Source: RGIG5579 sp045602025 (GTDB lineage Bacteria > Bacillota > Clostridia > Oscillospirales > SIG627). From it: a stretch of DNA of 64,000 nucleotides. Below, piece after piece: positions 8,000-16,105 of this stretch (positions are counted from its first letter, which is position 1; each line of letters opens with the position of its first letter). The position numbers were made by a program, and so were the translations under genes. The notes beneath the pieces were generated by a model, which worked only from the letters and a program-made list of their open reading frames with translations, was not told the DNA's origin and did no database searches. The stretch is from assembly GCA_045602025.1 (NCBI GenBank), contig JAZSAT010000023.1, positions 21,922-85,921 of the forward strand. The letters are read 5' to 3'.

Positions 8000-8080
8000 A
8001 TGGATTTTCTCTTCGGGATCGTGATCGGAGGAATTATAGGCGTGTTTTTTATGTGCCTTCTCCAGGTCACAAGAGAATAA
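8000..8080 (+). CDS. 26-residue single-span membrane peptide, DUF3789-like
   Basis: A very short ORF: MDFLFGIVIG at the N-terminus, a glycine-rich hydrophobic span, then 'MCLLQVTRE'. An AAAGG ribosome binding site lies 6-7 nt before the ATG. The pattern of an N-terminal glycine-rich helix ending in MCLxQ resembles the DUF3789 family of tiny membrane proteins found in Firmicutes chromosomes and mobile elements. It sits 55 bp after the recombinase, before a strong bidirectional terminator, so it is probably co-transcribed with the recombinase. The family assignment rests on pattern resemblance only. Confidence 0.55.
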   Translation: MDFLFGIVIGGIIGVFFMCLLQVTRE

Positions 8081-8101
8081 GCAGATACAGGGGTATCTGA
8101 A

Positions 8102-8132
8102 AAAAGCCACCGACATTGTCGGTGGCTTTTTG
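8102..8132. terminator. Bidirectional terminator between converging genes
   Basis: Perfect 14 bp stem AAAAAGCCACCGAC/GTCGGTGGCTTTTT with a 3 nt ATT loop; the T/A tails serve both the plus-strand peptide gene and gpmI on the minus strand. Confidence 0.9.
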
Positions 8133-8141
8133 CTGCATTTT

Positions 8142-9785
8142 TTATTTTACCTCGATCATGCTTTCGTTCCACATTTCGGGTGCTTCAAAGCCCAAAAGGT
8201 TTGCTGCGGTAGCAGCAACATTGGAAAGACCGAATTCTCCTTCTTTTACCTTGTATGCATCTTTTGTGTTGTTGTCGTAGAAGATGCAGGGAACAGGGTT
8301 CAGGGTGTGGCTGGTTTTGGACTTAAAGGAGCCGTCCTTATTTTTCTTAGGTTCGCCCGTCTTCTTGTCAAGCTCCATCATTTCATCTGCGTTACCGTGG
8401 TCAGCGGTGATCAGTGCAACGCCGCCTACCTCGTCCAAAGCAGAAAGAATTCTGTCAAGACAAAGGTCAAGGGCTTCCATGCTGATAACGGTTGCCTTCA
8501 TATTACCGGTGTGACCTACCATATCACCGTTGGGGAAGTTTGCACGTATAAATTTGTATTCGCCTCCGCGAATGGCGTCTACAAGCACATCGGTGATCTC
8601 GGCACACTTCATCCAGGGTCTCTGCTCAAAGGGCACTACATCGGAAGGAATTTCCATATAGGTCTCTTTTTCGTCGTCGTATTTACCGGATTTGTTGCCG
8701 TTCCAGAAGTAAGTTACATGACCGTATTTCTGGGTTTCGCTGACTGCAAGGGACTTAAAGGGTGCTTTTGCAAGGTATTCACCCATGGTATTGGTGATCT
8801 CGGGGGGAGCGACCAGATATACAGGGGGGATGTGAAGGTCGCCGTCATATTCCAGCATACCTGCATAGGAAGTTTTGGGGAAGCGAACTCTGTCAAAATA
8901 GGGGAAGTCTTCATCGCAGAAGGCTTTTGAGATCTCAATGGAACGGTCTCCGCGGAAGTTGAAGAAGATCACACCGTCACCGTCTTCGATCGTACCGATC
9001 GCCTTGCCGTTTTCAGCAATGACAAAACCGGGCAGATCCTGGTCGATCACCTTCAGTTCGTTTCTATAGGTCTCAATGGCTTCTTTTGCATTAGCAAATT
9101 TTCTGCCTTCGCCAAGTACATGAATGTCCCAGCCTGCCTTTACCATCTGCCAGTTTGCTTCATAGCGGTCCATAGTAATGTTCATTCTTCCGCCGCCGGA
9201 AGCGATCTTGGCATCAAAGGAGGCATCGCTTAAGGATGCGAGAAATTCCTCAAAGGGCTCTACATATTCAAGTGCACTGGTCTCGGCAACATCTCTTCCG
9301 TCAAGAAGAATGTGGCAGCGAACTTTTTTGATGCCCTCTTCTTTTGCTTCGGTGATCAAAGCCTTTAAGTGGTCAATGTGAGAGTGCACATTGCCGTCGG
9401 AGAAAAGCCCGATGAAATGCAGGGTGGAATCGTTTTCCTTCACGGTTCCGCTGACCTTTTTCCAGCCCTCGCCCTGATAGATCTTTCCACTATCGATGGA
9501 GTTGGAAACAAGCTTTGCACCCTGTGCGAAGATCTGACCGGAGCCAAGTGCATTATGGCCAACCTCGGAGTTACCCATATCGTCATCGGAGGGGAGACCC
9601 ACTGCGGTACCGTGTGCTTTCAGGCTGAGTGTGGGGTAGTCTGCCATCAAGCGATCCAGCGTAGGTGTTGCAGCTGCTTTTACAGCGTTGCCAACGGTCT
9701 TGGGATTCAGTCCCACACCGTCAAGCACCAGAACCACGACAGGGCCCTTTACATCGATTTTCTTTTTCATTTCCATAAGTTCCAT
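8142..9785 (-). CDS. gpmI: 2,3-bisphosphoglycerate-independent phosphoglycerate mutase
   Basis: 547 residues, slightly longer than the usual roughly 510. It interconverts 3- and 2-phosphoglycerate in glycolysis using a phosphoserine intermediate and two Mn ions. Visible motifs are 'LVLDGVGLNP' (metal Asp about 22), 'DDDMGNSEVGHNALGSGQ' with catalytic Ser about 73, 'LDGRDVAETSA', 'ITADHGNADEM' and 'KTSHTLNPVPC' with metal-binding His residues. The start ATG 9785 is preceded by GAGGAT. It lies 21 bp downstream of the methionine-gamma-lyase-like gene in an apparent two-gene operon with a shared promoter at 11097-11125. Confidence 0.96.
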   Translation of the reverse strand: MELMEMKKKIDVKGPVVVLVLDGVGLNPKTVGNAVKAAATPTLDRLMADYPTLSLKAHGTAVGLPSDDDMGNSEVGHNALGSGQIFAQGAKLVSNSIDSGKIYQGEGWKKVSGTVKENDSTLHFIGLFSDGNVHSHIDHLKALITEAKEEGIKKVRCHILLDGRDVAETSALEYVEPFEEFLASLSDASFDAKIASGGGRMNITMDRYEANWQMVKAGWDIHVLGEGRKFANAKEAIETYRNELKVIDQDLPGFVIAENGKAIGTIEDGDGVIFFNFRGDRSIEISKAFCDEDFPYFDRVRFPKTSYAGMLEYDGDLHIPPVYLVAPPEITNTMGEYLAKAPFKSLAVSETQKYGHVTYFWNGNKSGKYDDEKETYMEIPSDVVPFEQRPWMKCAEITDVLVDAIRGGEYKFIRANFPNGDMVGHTGNMKATVISMEALDLCLDRILSALDEVGGVALITADHGNADEMMELDKKTGEPKKNKDGSFKSKTSHTLNPVPCIFYDNNTKDAYKVKEGEFGLSNVAATAANLLGFEAPEMWNESMIEVK

Positions 9786-9806
9786 ATCTAATCCTCTTTC
9801 TTTCGG

Positions 9807-11063
9807 TTATTTTTCTGTTTTCAATACTTCTTCTGCAGCGGCAAGAATGCCAAGCTTTCCGCTTTCCCAGGTAAGACCGCCTTGCATGTATACCGTGAAG
9901 GGATAACGCATGGGAGCATCTGCGGATAGCTCAATGGAGGAGCCTTGCGTAAATGCACCTGCCGCCATAATCACGGGATCCTGATAGCCGGGCATTGCCC
10001 AGGGAATCGGCGTTACATGACTGTCAATGGGAGATGCACTCTGCAGTCCCTTGCAAAAGGCTTCCACCTTTTTACCGTCTTTTAATGAGATCTGCTGAAC
10101 GATATCAAAGCGCGCTTCTTTTGCGGTGGGAATCACATCGTATCCCATTCTTTCAAACAGTGCCGCAGAGAAAACAGCAGTTTTCATTGCCTGAGAAACC
10201 GTGTGTGGGGCATAAAAAAGTCCCTTGAACATTGCTTTTGTGTGGCCGAGGCTTGCACCGATCTCAAGCCCGATTCCGGGACAGGAGAAACGCTGCGCAC
10301 AAAGAGATACCGCTTTTTCGCTTCCTGCAATGTATCCGCCGGTTTCGGCCATTCCGCCACCGGGATTCTTGATCAGGGATCCAACGCAGAGATCTGCGCC
10401 GTAAAAGCACGGCTCGTGCTCCTCGCAAAATTCCGCATAGCAGTTATCAACAACTACAAACGCGTGGCTTCCCGCCTTTTTTACAAGCTCTACTGCCCTT
10501 TTTACAACGGCATTGCCCAGAGGTCTGCGGGTGCTGTATCCGGGGCTTTTCTGAAGATAGACCATTTTCACATCTTCTTTTTTCAGACGCGCCAAAATTT
10601 TTTCTTCATCCAAAAGGGAATCGGGAGTAAGAGGGATCTCCTCATACTTTACACCGAAATCCAAAAGGCTTCCGTTTCCTTTTTCTCCTTCGATTCCGAT
10701 TACGGATTTCAAGGTATCATAAGGGGTTCCGCTGATCGCGAGCATGGTGTCACCGGGACGAAGCAATCCGAACAGTGCAACCGTGATGGCGTGTGTTCCG
10801 GATAAAAGGCTGTGTCTGACAAAAGCGGCTTCTGCTTCAAATACACGGGCAAAGATCCGATCCAGAACCTCCCGCCCCATATCGTCATATCCGTAACCGG
10901 TGGTAGGGTTGAAGCACTCGGTAGAAACCCTTTCTTCCCGAAAAGCTTCCAAAACCTTTTTTTGGTTGAGAAAGGCCATTTCTTCGATTTTTTGGAATAC
11001 GGAAGAAATCTCTTTTTCCGTATCCAAAGAAAGATTCATAAGTGATTGAGAAAAATTCAGCAT
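9807..11063 (-). CDS. Methionine gamma-lyase-like PLP enzyme (YnbB / aluminium-resistance family)
   Basis: 418 residues, full length for the Met_gamma_lyase / 'aluminium resistance' family of fold-type I PLP enzymes. Motifs are 'SGTHAITVALFGLLRPGD' for cofactor phosphate binding, 'VVVDNCYAEF' with the PLP-stacking Asp (about 206), and 'GSLIKNPGGG' with the Schiff-base Lys (about 232). The true substrate of this family is unsettled; a carbon-sulfur lyase role is inferred from homologues. The ATG at 11063 has a CGAGGAAAC site. It is first in an operon with gpmI. Confidence 0.9.
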   Translation of the reverse strand: MLNFSQSLMNLSLDTEKEISSVFQKIEEMAFLNQKKVLEAFREERVSTECFNPTTGYGYDDMGREVLDRIFARVFEAEAAFVRHSLLSGTHAITVALFGLLRPGDTMLAISGTPYDTLKSVIGIEGEKGNGSLLDFGVKYEEIPLTPDSLLDEEKILARLKKEDVKMVYLQKSPGYSTRRPLGNAVVKRAVELVKKAGSHAFVVVDNCYAEFCEEHEPCFYGADLCVGSLIKNPGGGMAETGGYIAGSEKAVSLCAQRFSCPGIGLEIGASLGHTKAMFKGLFYAPHTVSQAMKTAVFSAALFERMGYDVIPTAKEARFDIVQQISLKDGKKVEAFCKGLQSASPIDSHVTPIPWAMPGYQDPVIMAAGAFTQGSSIELSADAPMRYPFTVYMQGGLTWESGKLGILAAAEEVLKTEK

Positions 11064-11096
11064 TGTTTCCTCGAATTTTTAAATAGATTTCTCTTT

Positions 11097-11125
11097 ATCA
11101 TACCACAAAAAGGAAGTTCAATCAA
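11097..11125 (-). promoter_or_regulatory. SigA-type promoter of the lyase-gpmI operon
   Basis: On the minus strand TTGATT (11120-11125), 17 bp, TATGAT (11097-11102), with an extended -10 TGG. Confidence 0.7.
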
Positions 11126-11156
11126 CAGTCTTTTTCCATTTTTACAGTATTTTTAT

Positions 11157-11185
11157 TTGACAAAAAAAGAAAATCGGGATAATAT
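11157..11185 (+). promoter_or_regulatory. SigA-type promoter of rsmE
   Basis: TTGACA (11157-11162), 17 bp, TAATAT (11180-11185); it diverges from the lyase promoter 30 bp away. Confidence 0.75.
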
Positions 11186-11211
11186 TAAAAAAATCAATGT
11201 TGGAGAATACT

Positions 11212-11964
11212 ATGCCGAGATTTTTCTTGCCCGATTCTTTTTTATATCATAAAGATGACCCTTTGCCCGAAGAGATCAGGCTTTCGGGGGAGGATGCTTT
11301 CCATCTTTCCGTTTCCCTTCGCGCTCGCGTGGGAGAAGAGGTTTTGCTTTGCACCCGCGACGGATTTTTATTTTCCTGCAAGATCCTGGAGATCAGCGGC
11401 GGTAAAAAGAATCCTCTTGTTATCCTGACTCCTTCCTCTGTAGAGGAAAGCAAAGGGGAGAGCCCTTGCTATATCAGACTGTTTCAGGGAATGCCCAAGG
11501 GAAAAAAGACTGATTCCATTCTTCAAAAATGTACGGAGCTTGGTGCATCTGAGATCATTTTTGTTTATACCGACCACGCTGTTCCCGCGCCCTCCGATGA
11601 GGATAAAAAGATTGCAAGATTTGAAAAAATTGCCGAAGAAGCTTGCAAGCAGTGTGGCAGGGGGCGGCTTCCGAAGATTCGTATCCTTGAAAGCCTTGAT
11701 GTGGCGATCCCTTTGATGAAGGAAAGTGAAATGCTTTTTGCCTGCTATGAAAATGAAGAGGGGAAAGGCTTAAAGGATTTGATGAAGGAGGATTTTTCTT
11801 CCGCTTCCTTTTTTATCGGTCCCGAAGGTGGAATATCTCCTCGGGAAGCGGATCTTTTAAGGGAAAGCGGGATCCCCACGGTAAGCCTTGGAGAACGGAT
11901 CCTTCGCACCGAAACCGCGGGAAGCACAGTGCTTTCCATGTTCTTATACGAAAAGGAGCTCTGA
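11212..11964 (+). CDS. rsmE: 16S rRNA (uracil-1498-N3)-methyltransferase RsmE
   Basis: 250 residues. It methylates U1498 of 16S rRNA in the decoding region using SAM. It has the N-terminal PUA-like part ('MPRFFLPDSF', 'HLSVSLRARVGEEVLLC') and the C-terminal SPOUT domain with the trefoil-knot motifs 'FFIGPEGGISPREADLL' and 'SLGERILRTETAGSTVLS'. The ATG at 11212 is chosen over 11197 because GGAG lies six bases upstream and the family starts with MxRFF. The stop codon lies in the stem of the terminator. Confidence 0.95.
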   Translation: MPRFFLPDSFLYHKDDPLPEEIRLSGEDAFHLSVSLRARVGEEVLLCTRDGFLFSCKILEISGGKKNPLVILTPSSVEESKGESPCYIRLFQGMPKGKKTDSILQKCTELGASEIIFVYTDHAVPAPSDEDKKIARFEKIAEEACKQCGRGRLPKIRILESLDVAIPLMKESEMLFACYENEEGKGLKDLMKEDFSSASFFIGPEGGISPREADLLRESGIPTVSLGERILRTETAGSTVLSMFLYEKEL

Positions 11965-11986
11965 TCTCTGGATCAGGCTCTTTTTT
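11956..11986 (+). terminator. Intrinsic terminator of rsmE
   Basis: GAGC-CTGATC pairs with GATCAG-GCTC around a TCTG loop with one bulged base, followed by T6. The rsmE stop codon lies inside the 5' arm. Confidence 0.85.
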
Positions 11987-12089
11987 GCCGTAAAAAGCCG
12001 TTTTGGAAACAAAAAATCCATTTCTTATCATTTTTAGTCAAAAAAGACAATAAATTTTAATTTTATTTGTTAAAAATTATAGATTTCTC

Positions 12090-12118
12090 TTGAAAAATTG
12101 TAAATCGTTGTGTATAAT
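12090..12118 (+). promoter_or_regulatory. SigA-type promoter of the regulator-ftsEX cluster
   Basis: TTGAAA (12090-12095), 17 bp, TATAAT (12113-12118), leaving a leader of about 65 nt. The gap 11987-12191 is otherwise AT-rich with no gene seen. Confidence 0.8.
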
Positions 12119-12191
12119 GCTTATGGTTCGGCTATGATTTTGTGTAAAATTACAAGATAAACAGCGAGGAAAAGAACCGAAGGAGAAAAAT

Positions 12192-13277
12192 ATGTCAAAC
12201 AGACTGTTCCAAAGTGTTGTTCATCAAATGAAAGATGCAGCGGGTTGCACCATCGGCGTGATCGATACCGAGGGTGTCATTATCGCTTGCAGTGAGCTTG
12301 TGCGTATTGGCGAGGTCCTGGAAGGCGTCAAGGAAGAGCTTCTTTATACCGGCGAGGCCTTTTCTGCAGCCGGATATCTGTTCCGCCCTGTGGGAGCCTA
12401 CGGCAAAAGTGAATACTATGTCTTCGTGGAAGGGGAGGGGCAGTTTGCCAATTATACCTCAAACCTTCTTTGCATTTCTTTGGGTCAGATCAAAGCACTC
12501 TATGATGAAAAGTACGATAAATCAAGTTTTATCAAAAACATCATTTTAGACAATATTCTCCCCAGCGATATCTATGTAAAGTCCAAGGAGCTTCATGTTC
12601 CTGCCGAGCAGGAGAGAGTTGCTCTTCTTATTAAGTTTCACGGCAAAGGGGATATCGTTCCCATCGATGTGATTCAGAACATGTTCCCCGACCGCAACCG
12701 TGATTTTGTGATCAGCGTCGGCGAAAACGATGTGGTTTTGATCCATGAGATCCATACTCCTCAGGAAAAAGCCCAGGTATCCAAGCTTGCCAAGAGCATT
12801 GTAGATACCGTTCAGAGTGAGTTTTACCTGAAGGTGATTGTTGGCCTCGGCACCGTAGTTACCGGCCTGAAGGATCTTGCCCGTTCATATAAAGAAGCGC
12901 AGGTGGCCATTGAGGTGGGCAAGGTTTTTGATACGGAAAAAAGCGTTGTCAATTACGAAAGCCTCGGCATCGGCAGACTGATCTATCAGCTTCCCACAAC
13001 CCTTTGTGATATGTTCCTCAACGAGGTGTTCAAAAAGGGTGCCCTTGAAACACTGGACCAGGAAACACTTCTTACCATTCAGTGCTTCTTTGAAAACAAT
13101 TTGAATGTTTCCGAAACATCCAGAAAGCTTTTTGTCCATCGTAACACTTTGGTATACCGCTTGGAAAAGATCCGCAAGATCACAGGTCTTGATCTTCGTG
13201 AATTTGAGCACGCTATCACCTTTAAGGTTGCTTTGATGGTGAAAAAGTACTTATCCTCCAAGCCCGCCAAGTTCTGA
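12192..13277 (+). CDS. PucR/CdaR-family transcriptional regulator
   Basis: 361 residues. The N-terminal part resembles the sugar-diacid-recognition (CdaR-type) sensor fold ('MKDAAGCTIGVIDTEGVIIA'). The middle part is GGDEF-like as in CdaR ('ARSYKEAQVAIEVGKVF'). The C-terminus has the PucR-type helix-turn-helix 'LNVSETSRKLFVHRNTLVYR' followed by 'LEKIRKITGLDLREFEHA'. An AAGGAG site precedes the ATG. It is first in a cluster with ftsE, ftsX, an S41 protease and an M23 hydrolase, only 16 bp before ftsE. That setting suggests it regulates envelope or division functions, but its effector and targets are unknown. Confidence 0.87.
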   Translation: MSNRLFQSVVHQMKDAAGCTIGVIDTEGVIIACSELVRIGEVLEGVKEELLYTGEAFSAAGYLFRPVGAYGKSEYYVFVEGEGQFANYTSNLLCISLGQIKALYDEKYDKSSFIKNIILDNILPSDIYVKSKELHVPAEQERVALLIKFHGKGDIVPIDVIQNMFPDRNRDFVISVGENDVVLIHEIHTPQEKAQVSKLAKSIVDTVQSEFYLKVIVGLGTVVTGLKDLARSYKEAQVAIEVGKVFDTEKSVVNYESLGIGRLIYQLPTTLCDMFLNEVFKKGALETLDQETLLTIQCFFENNLNVSETSRKLFVHRNTLVYRLEKIRKITGLDLREFEHAITFKVALMVKKYLSSKPAKF

Positions 13278-13293
13278 TGATTAAGGAGAATTT

Positions 13294-13977
13294 ATGATCG
13301 TATTTAACAATGTGTCCAAGGTTTATGAAAACGGAACCCGTGCGCTGAGCAATGTAAACCTTGAGATCGGTGACGGAGAGTTCGTCTTTGTTGTGGGTGC
13401 CAGCGGTGCCGGTAAAACAACGCTGACAAAGCTTCTCCTTTGTGAAGAAAAGGTTTCCGGCGGTAAGATCACCATCGGAAAATTCAACCTTACCCGTATG
13501 TCTTCCTTCAAGATTCCCAAGCTTCGCAGAAAGCTCGGTATCGTATTCCAGGATTTCCGCCTTTTGCCTAATATGACCGCTTCCGAAAACATTGCCTTTG
13601 CAATGCATGTAATTGGTGAAAAGAAAAAGGTGATCGCTGCCCGCGTAGCAAACTTTTTAAAGCTTGTAGGTCTTGAGGACAAAGGCGACTGCAAGCCCAG
13701 CGAGCTTTCCGGCGGTGAGCAGCAGAGAATTGCCCTGGCGCGCGCTCTTGTAAACAACCCCGATGTGATCATTGCCGACGAGCCTACTGCAAATGTAGAC
13801 CCTTATATGGCAGTGGAAATCATGGAGCTTCTTTTGAAGATCAATCAGCTGGGCAAGACCGTTATTGTAATCACCCATAATGTCAACCTTGTAAACTATT
13901 ACAAAAAGCGAGTGATCACAATGAGAGACGGCCAGGTGGTCAGCGATAAGCAGGGAGGTATGTTTGATGAAGTTTAG
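13294..13977 (+). CDS. ftsE: Cell division ATP-binding protein FtsE
   Basis: 227 residues, standard FtsE size. The ABC ATPase motifs are complete: Walker A 'GASGAGKTTLTKLL', Q-loop in 'GIVFQDFRLLP', signature 'LSGGEQQRIALARAL', Walker B 'DVIIADEPTANVDP' and the switch His in 'VIVITHN'. FtsE works with FtsX as a non-transporting ABC machine that activates peptidoglycan hydrolases at the division site. An AAGGAG site precedes the ATG. The 3' end overlaps ftsX by 11 bp, implying translational coupling. Confidence 0.96.
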   Translation: MIVFNNVSKVYENGTRALSNVNLEIGDGEFVFVVGASGAGKTTLTKLLLCEEKVSGGKITIGKFNLTRMSSFKIPKLRRKLGIVFQDFRLLPNMTASENIAFAMHVIGEKKKVIAARVANFLKLVGLEDKGDCKPSELSGGEQQRIALARALVNNPDVIIADEPTANVDPYMAVEIMELLLKINQLGKTVIVITHNVNLVNYYKKRVITMRDGQVVSDKQGGMFDEV

Positions 13978-14881
13978 ATTTTATAATGTAGGCTACTTCT
14001 TCCGCCTTGCTTTTCAAGGAATTTTTCGCAACGGATTGATGAGCGTTGCTACTGTTTTTGTATTGACCTCCGCTCTGCTTGTAACCGGTTGTACTTGGGT
14101 TCTGAAAAAGAACCTGGACCACAACTTAAAAGAGATCAATACATACAATAAGATCGTTGTTTTCGTAACCAAAGAAACCGAGGATCACACCACCAAGCTT
14201 TTGAAGGAAAAGATCGAAAAGCTCTCCTCCGTTCAAAGTGTGGAGTGGATCACAAAGGATGAGGTTCTTTCTTCTCTTTTCAAGGAATACGGCGATTACG
14301 GCGATATTCTGCAAATGTACGATCAGGATAACCCTTGTAAGGATGAGCTTGTTATCACCTATTCGGATTCTTCCAAGGTTAATGACATTACCTATCAGGT
14401 CAATGTGATGAACGAGCAAGAGGACACCTTCGGCTCTGTGGAAAAGATCAATGACCGTCGTGAGGTTGCGGAAAAGATCGACGACATCAAAGAGATCGTT
14501 GGCCTGATCTTTACCTGGCTTATGGTTTTGCTTCTTGTGGTATCTGTCTTTATTATTATGAATACCATAAAGCTTGCGGTTTCCTCCCGAAAGGAAGAGG
14601 TCTCGATTATGCGCTATGTGGGTGCTTCGGGCTTTTTCGTTGCTTTCCCCTTCGTATTGGAGGGTATTTTGCTTGGCGGAGTTTCCTCAGGCTTTGCCTA
14701 TCTGTTCCTTTATTACATCTATAAGATCTTTGCAGTAAACATTCTCGGCGGAAGCGGCATTATCACCATTTTGCCCTTCTCGGGACTGATGTGGGAGATC
14801 ATCATTGGCTTTGCTGTGATCGGCATCGGCCTTGGTGTGATCGGTAGCTTGATCTCCTTGAGAAGGTATAACAAGGACTAA
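13967..14881 (+). CDS. ftsX: Cell division permease-like protein FtsX
   Basis: 304 residues. A cytoplasmic N-terminus leads to TM1 (about 22-42), then a large extracytoplasmic loop (about 45-175) that in homologues contacts the hydrolase or its activator, then TM2-TM4 with the 'SSRKEEVSIMRYVGAS' signature between TM2 and TM3. The ATG at 13967 is chosen, with a GGGAGG site eight bases upstream; a TTG one codon earlier is possible. It pairs with FtsE. The likely hydrolase partner is the M23 protein two genes downstream. Confidence 0.95.
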   Translation: MKFRFYNVGYFFRLAFQGIFRNGLMSVATVFVLTSALLVTGCTWVLKKNLDHNLKEINTYNKIVVFVTKETEDHTTKLLKEKIEKLSSVQSVEWITKDEVLSSLFKEYGDYGDILQMYDQDNPCKDELVITYSDSSKVNDITYQVNVMNEQEDTFGSVEKINDRREVAEKIDDIKEIVGLIFTWLMVLLLVVSVFIIMNTIKLAVSSRKEEVSIMRYVGASGFFVAFPFVLEGILLGGVSSGFAYLFLYYIYKIFAVNILGGSGIITILPFSGLMWEIIIGFAVIGIGLGVIGSLISLRRYNKD

Positions 14882-14899
14882 GAAAGGGGAGTTGTTTCC

Positions 14900-16087
14900 T
14901 TGAAAAAAAAGATTACCGTCGGTACTTCTTTGATCGTTATGCTCCTCGCAGTTCTTCTCACATTCCAGCTGACCTACAGCTTTGTGGGAATGGAATATCA
15001 GGCAAAAGTGGACACCCTTACAAAAACGCAGGCAGACTTCTCACTTCTTGCTGAGGCGGATGGACTGATCCGTGAAAATTTTCTCGGGAAAATCGATGAC
15101 GAGAAGATCGAAGACGGAATGATCAAGGGCTACATTTCGGAGCTTGCGGATGACTATTCTGTCTATTTGACCAAGGAAGAGTATGATCGTTATCAAAAGG
15201 AAAATGCTCCTTCCGGAAACGGAATCGGTGTTCGCTTAACATTTGATTCCGGAAAAAATCAAGTCGTTGTTTATAATGTATTTGAATCTTCACCTGCCGC
15301 TGAGAAGGGTATCCTGAAAGGGGATATTCTGACCAAGGTCAACGATGAAGAGGTTTCCGAAATCGGTTTTTACGGTACCCTTGCCGCACTTTCTGCGGAA
15401 GAAGGCACAAAGCTTCACCTTTCCGTGAAGCGGGAGATCGCAGCGCAGGTGCTTGAGATGGATTTCGACCTGACGGTGGGTAAGGTTACGCCTAACAGCC
15501 TTGATTATAAAATGCTCGGCGAAATCGGCTACATTCAGATCTTTTCCTTTGATGAGGGCTTTAAGAAGCAATTTGATTCTGCTGTTACCGCCCTTACAAA
15601 AGCTTCTGTTCAAGGAATCATTTTTGATGTGAGAAATACTACCGGAGGCGATGCCTCCGAAGCCCTCCGCGCTCTTGATAAGCTTCTTCCCGAAGGAGAT
15701 CTTGTTCATACAACAGACCAAAGCGGAAAGAAAAAGACCGTAAAGAGTGATGAGAGTTTTCTTGACCTTCCTTTCGCGGTTCTGATCAATGAAAATACTG
15801 CCTTTTCCGCAGAGATCTTTGCCGCAACTATGAAGGACTACGGCGTAGATCTTGTGGGAACAACCACCTACGGAAAAAGCCTTGAGCAAAAAGTACTTCC
15901 GCTGACCAACGGTTCCGCACTTCTTCTTTCAGATAAGGCGTATACACCGCCGGTTTCTCCTTCTTTTGAGGATGTTGGTGTTGAGCCGGATATTGTTTGT
16001 GAGCTTGGTGCGCCCAATTTTTATCTTTTGGAACAGGAAGCGGATGTTCAATTACAGGAAGCATACCGCTGTGTTATGAATCATTAA
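14900..16087 (+). CDS. S41 family C-terminal processing peptidase (CtpA/CtpB-like)
   Basis: 395 residues with a TTG start after AAAGGGGAG. The order is an N-terminal membrane anchor (about 6-30), a PDZ domain (about 105-180; 'GIGVRL', 'SPAAEKGILKGDILTKVND') and the S41 protease domain. The catalytic dyad is probably Ser303 in 'ENTAFSAEIFA' and Lys326 in 'TTYGKSLEQ'. Such proteases cleave periplasmic or sporulation signalling and wall proteins. Its place between ftsX and the M23 peptidase suggests it processes or regulates the hydrolase; that is inference. Confidence 0.9.
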   Translation: MKKKITVGTSLIVMLLAVLLTFQLTYSFVGMEYQAKVDTLTKTQADFSLLAEADGLIRENFLGKIDDEKIEDGMIKGYISELADDYSVYLTKEEYDRYQKENAPSGNGIGVRLTFDSGKNQVVVYNVFESSPAAEKGILKGDILTKVNDEEVSEIGFYGTLAALSAEEGTKLHLSVKREIAAQVLEMDFDLTVGKVTPNSLDYKMLGEIGYIQIFSFDEGFKKQFDSAVTALTKASVQGIIFDVRNTTGGDASEALRALDKLLPEGDLVHTTDQSGKKKTVKSDESFLDLPFAVLINENTAFSAEIFAATMKDYGVDLVGTTTYGKSLEQKVLPLTNGSALLLSDKAYTPPVSPSFEDVGVEPDIVCELGAPNFYLLEQEADVQLQEAYRCVMNH

Positions 16088-16105
16088 GTATTTTAGGAGA
16101 ATATA

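Noticed and set aside
8130..8930. 266-codon plus-strand ORF
   Set aside because: Antisense shadow of gpmI; its sequence has no family resemblance and no ribosome binding site.
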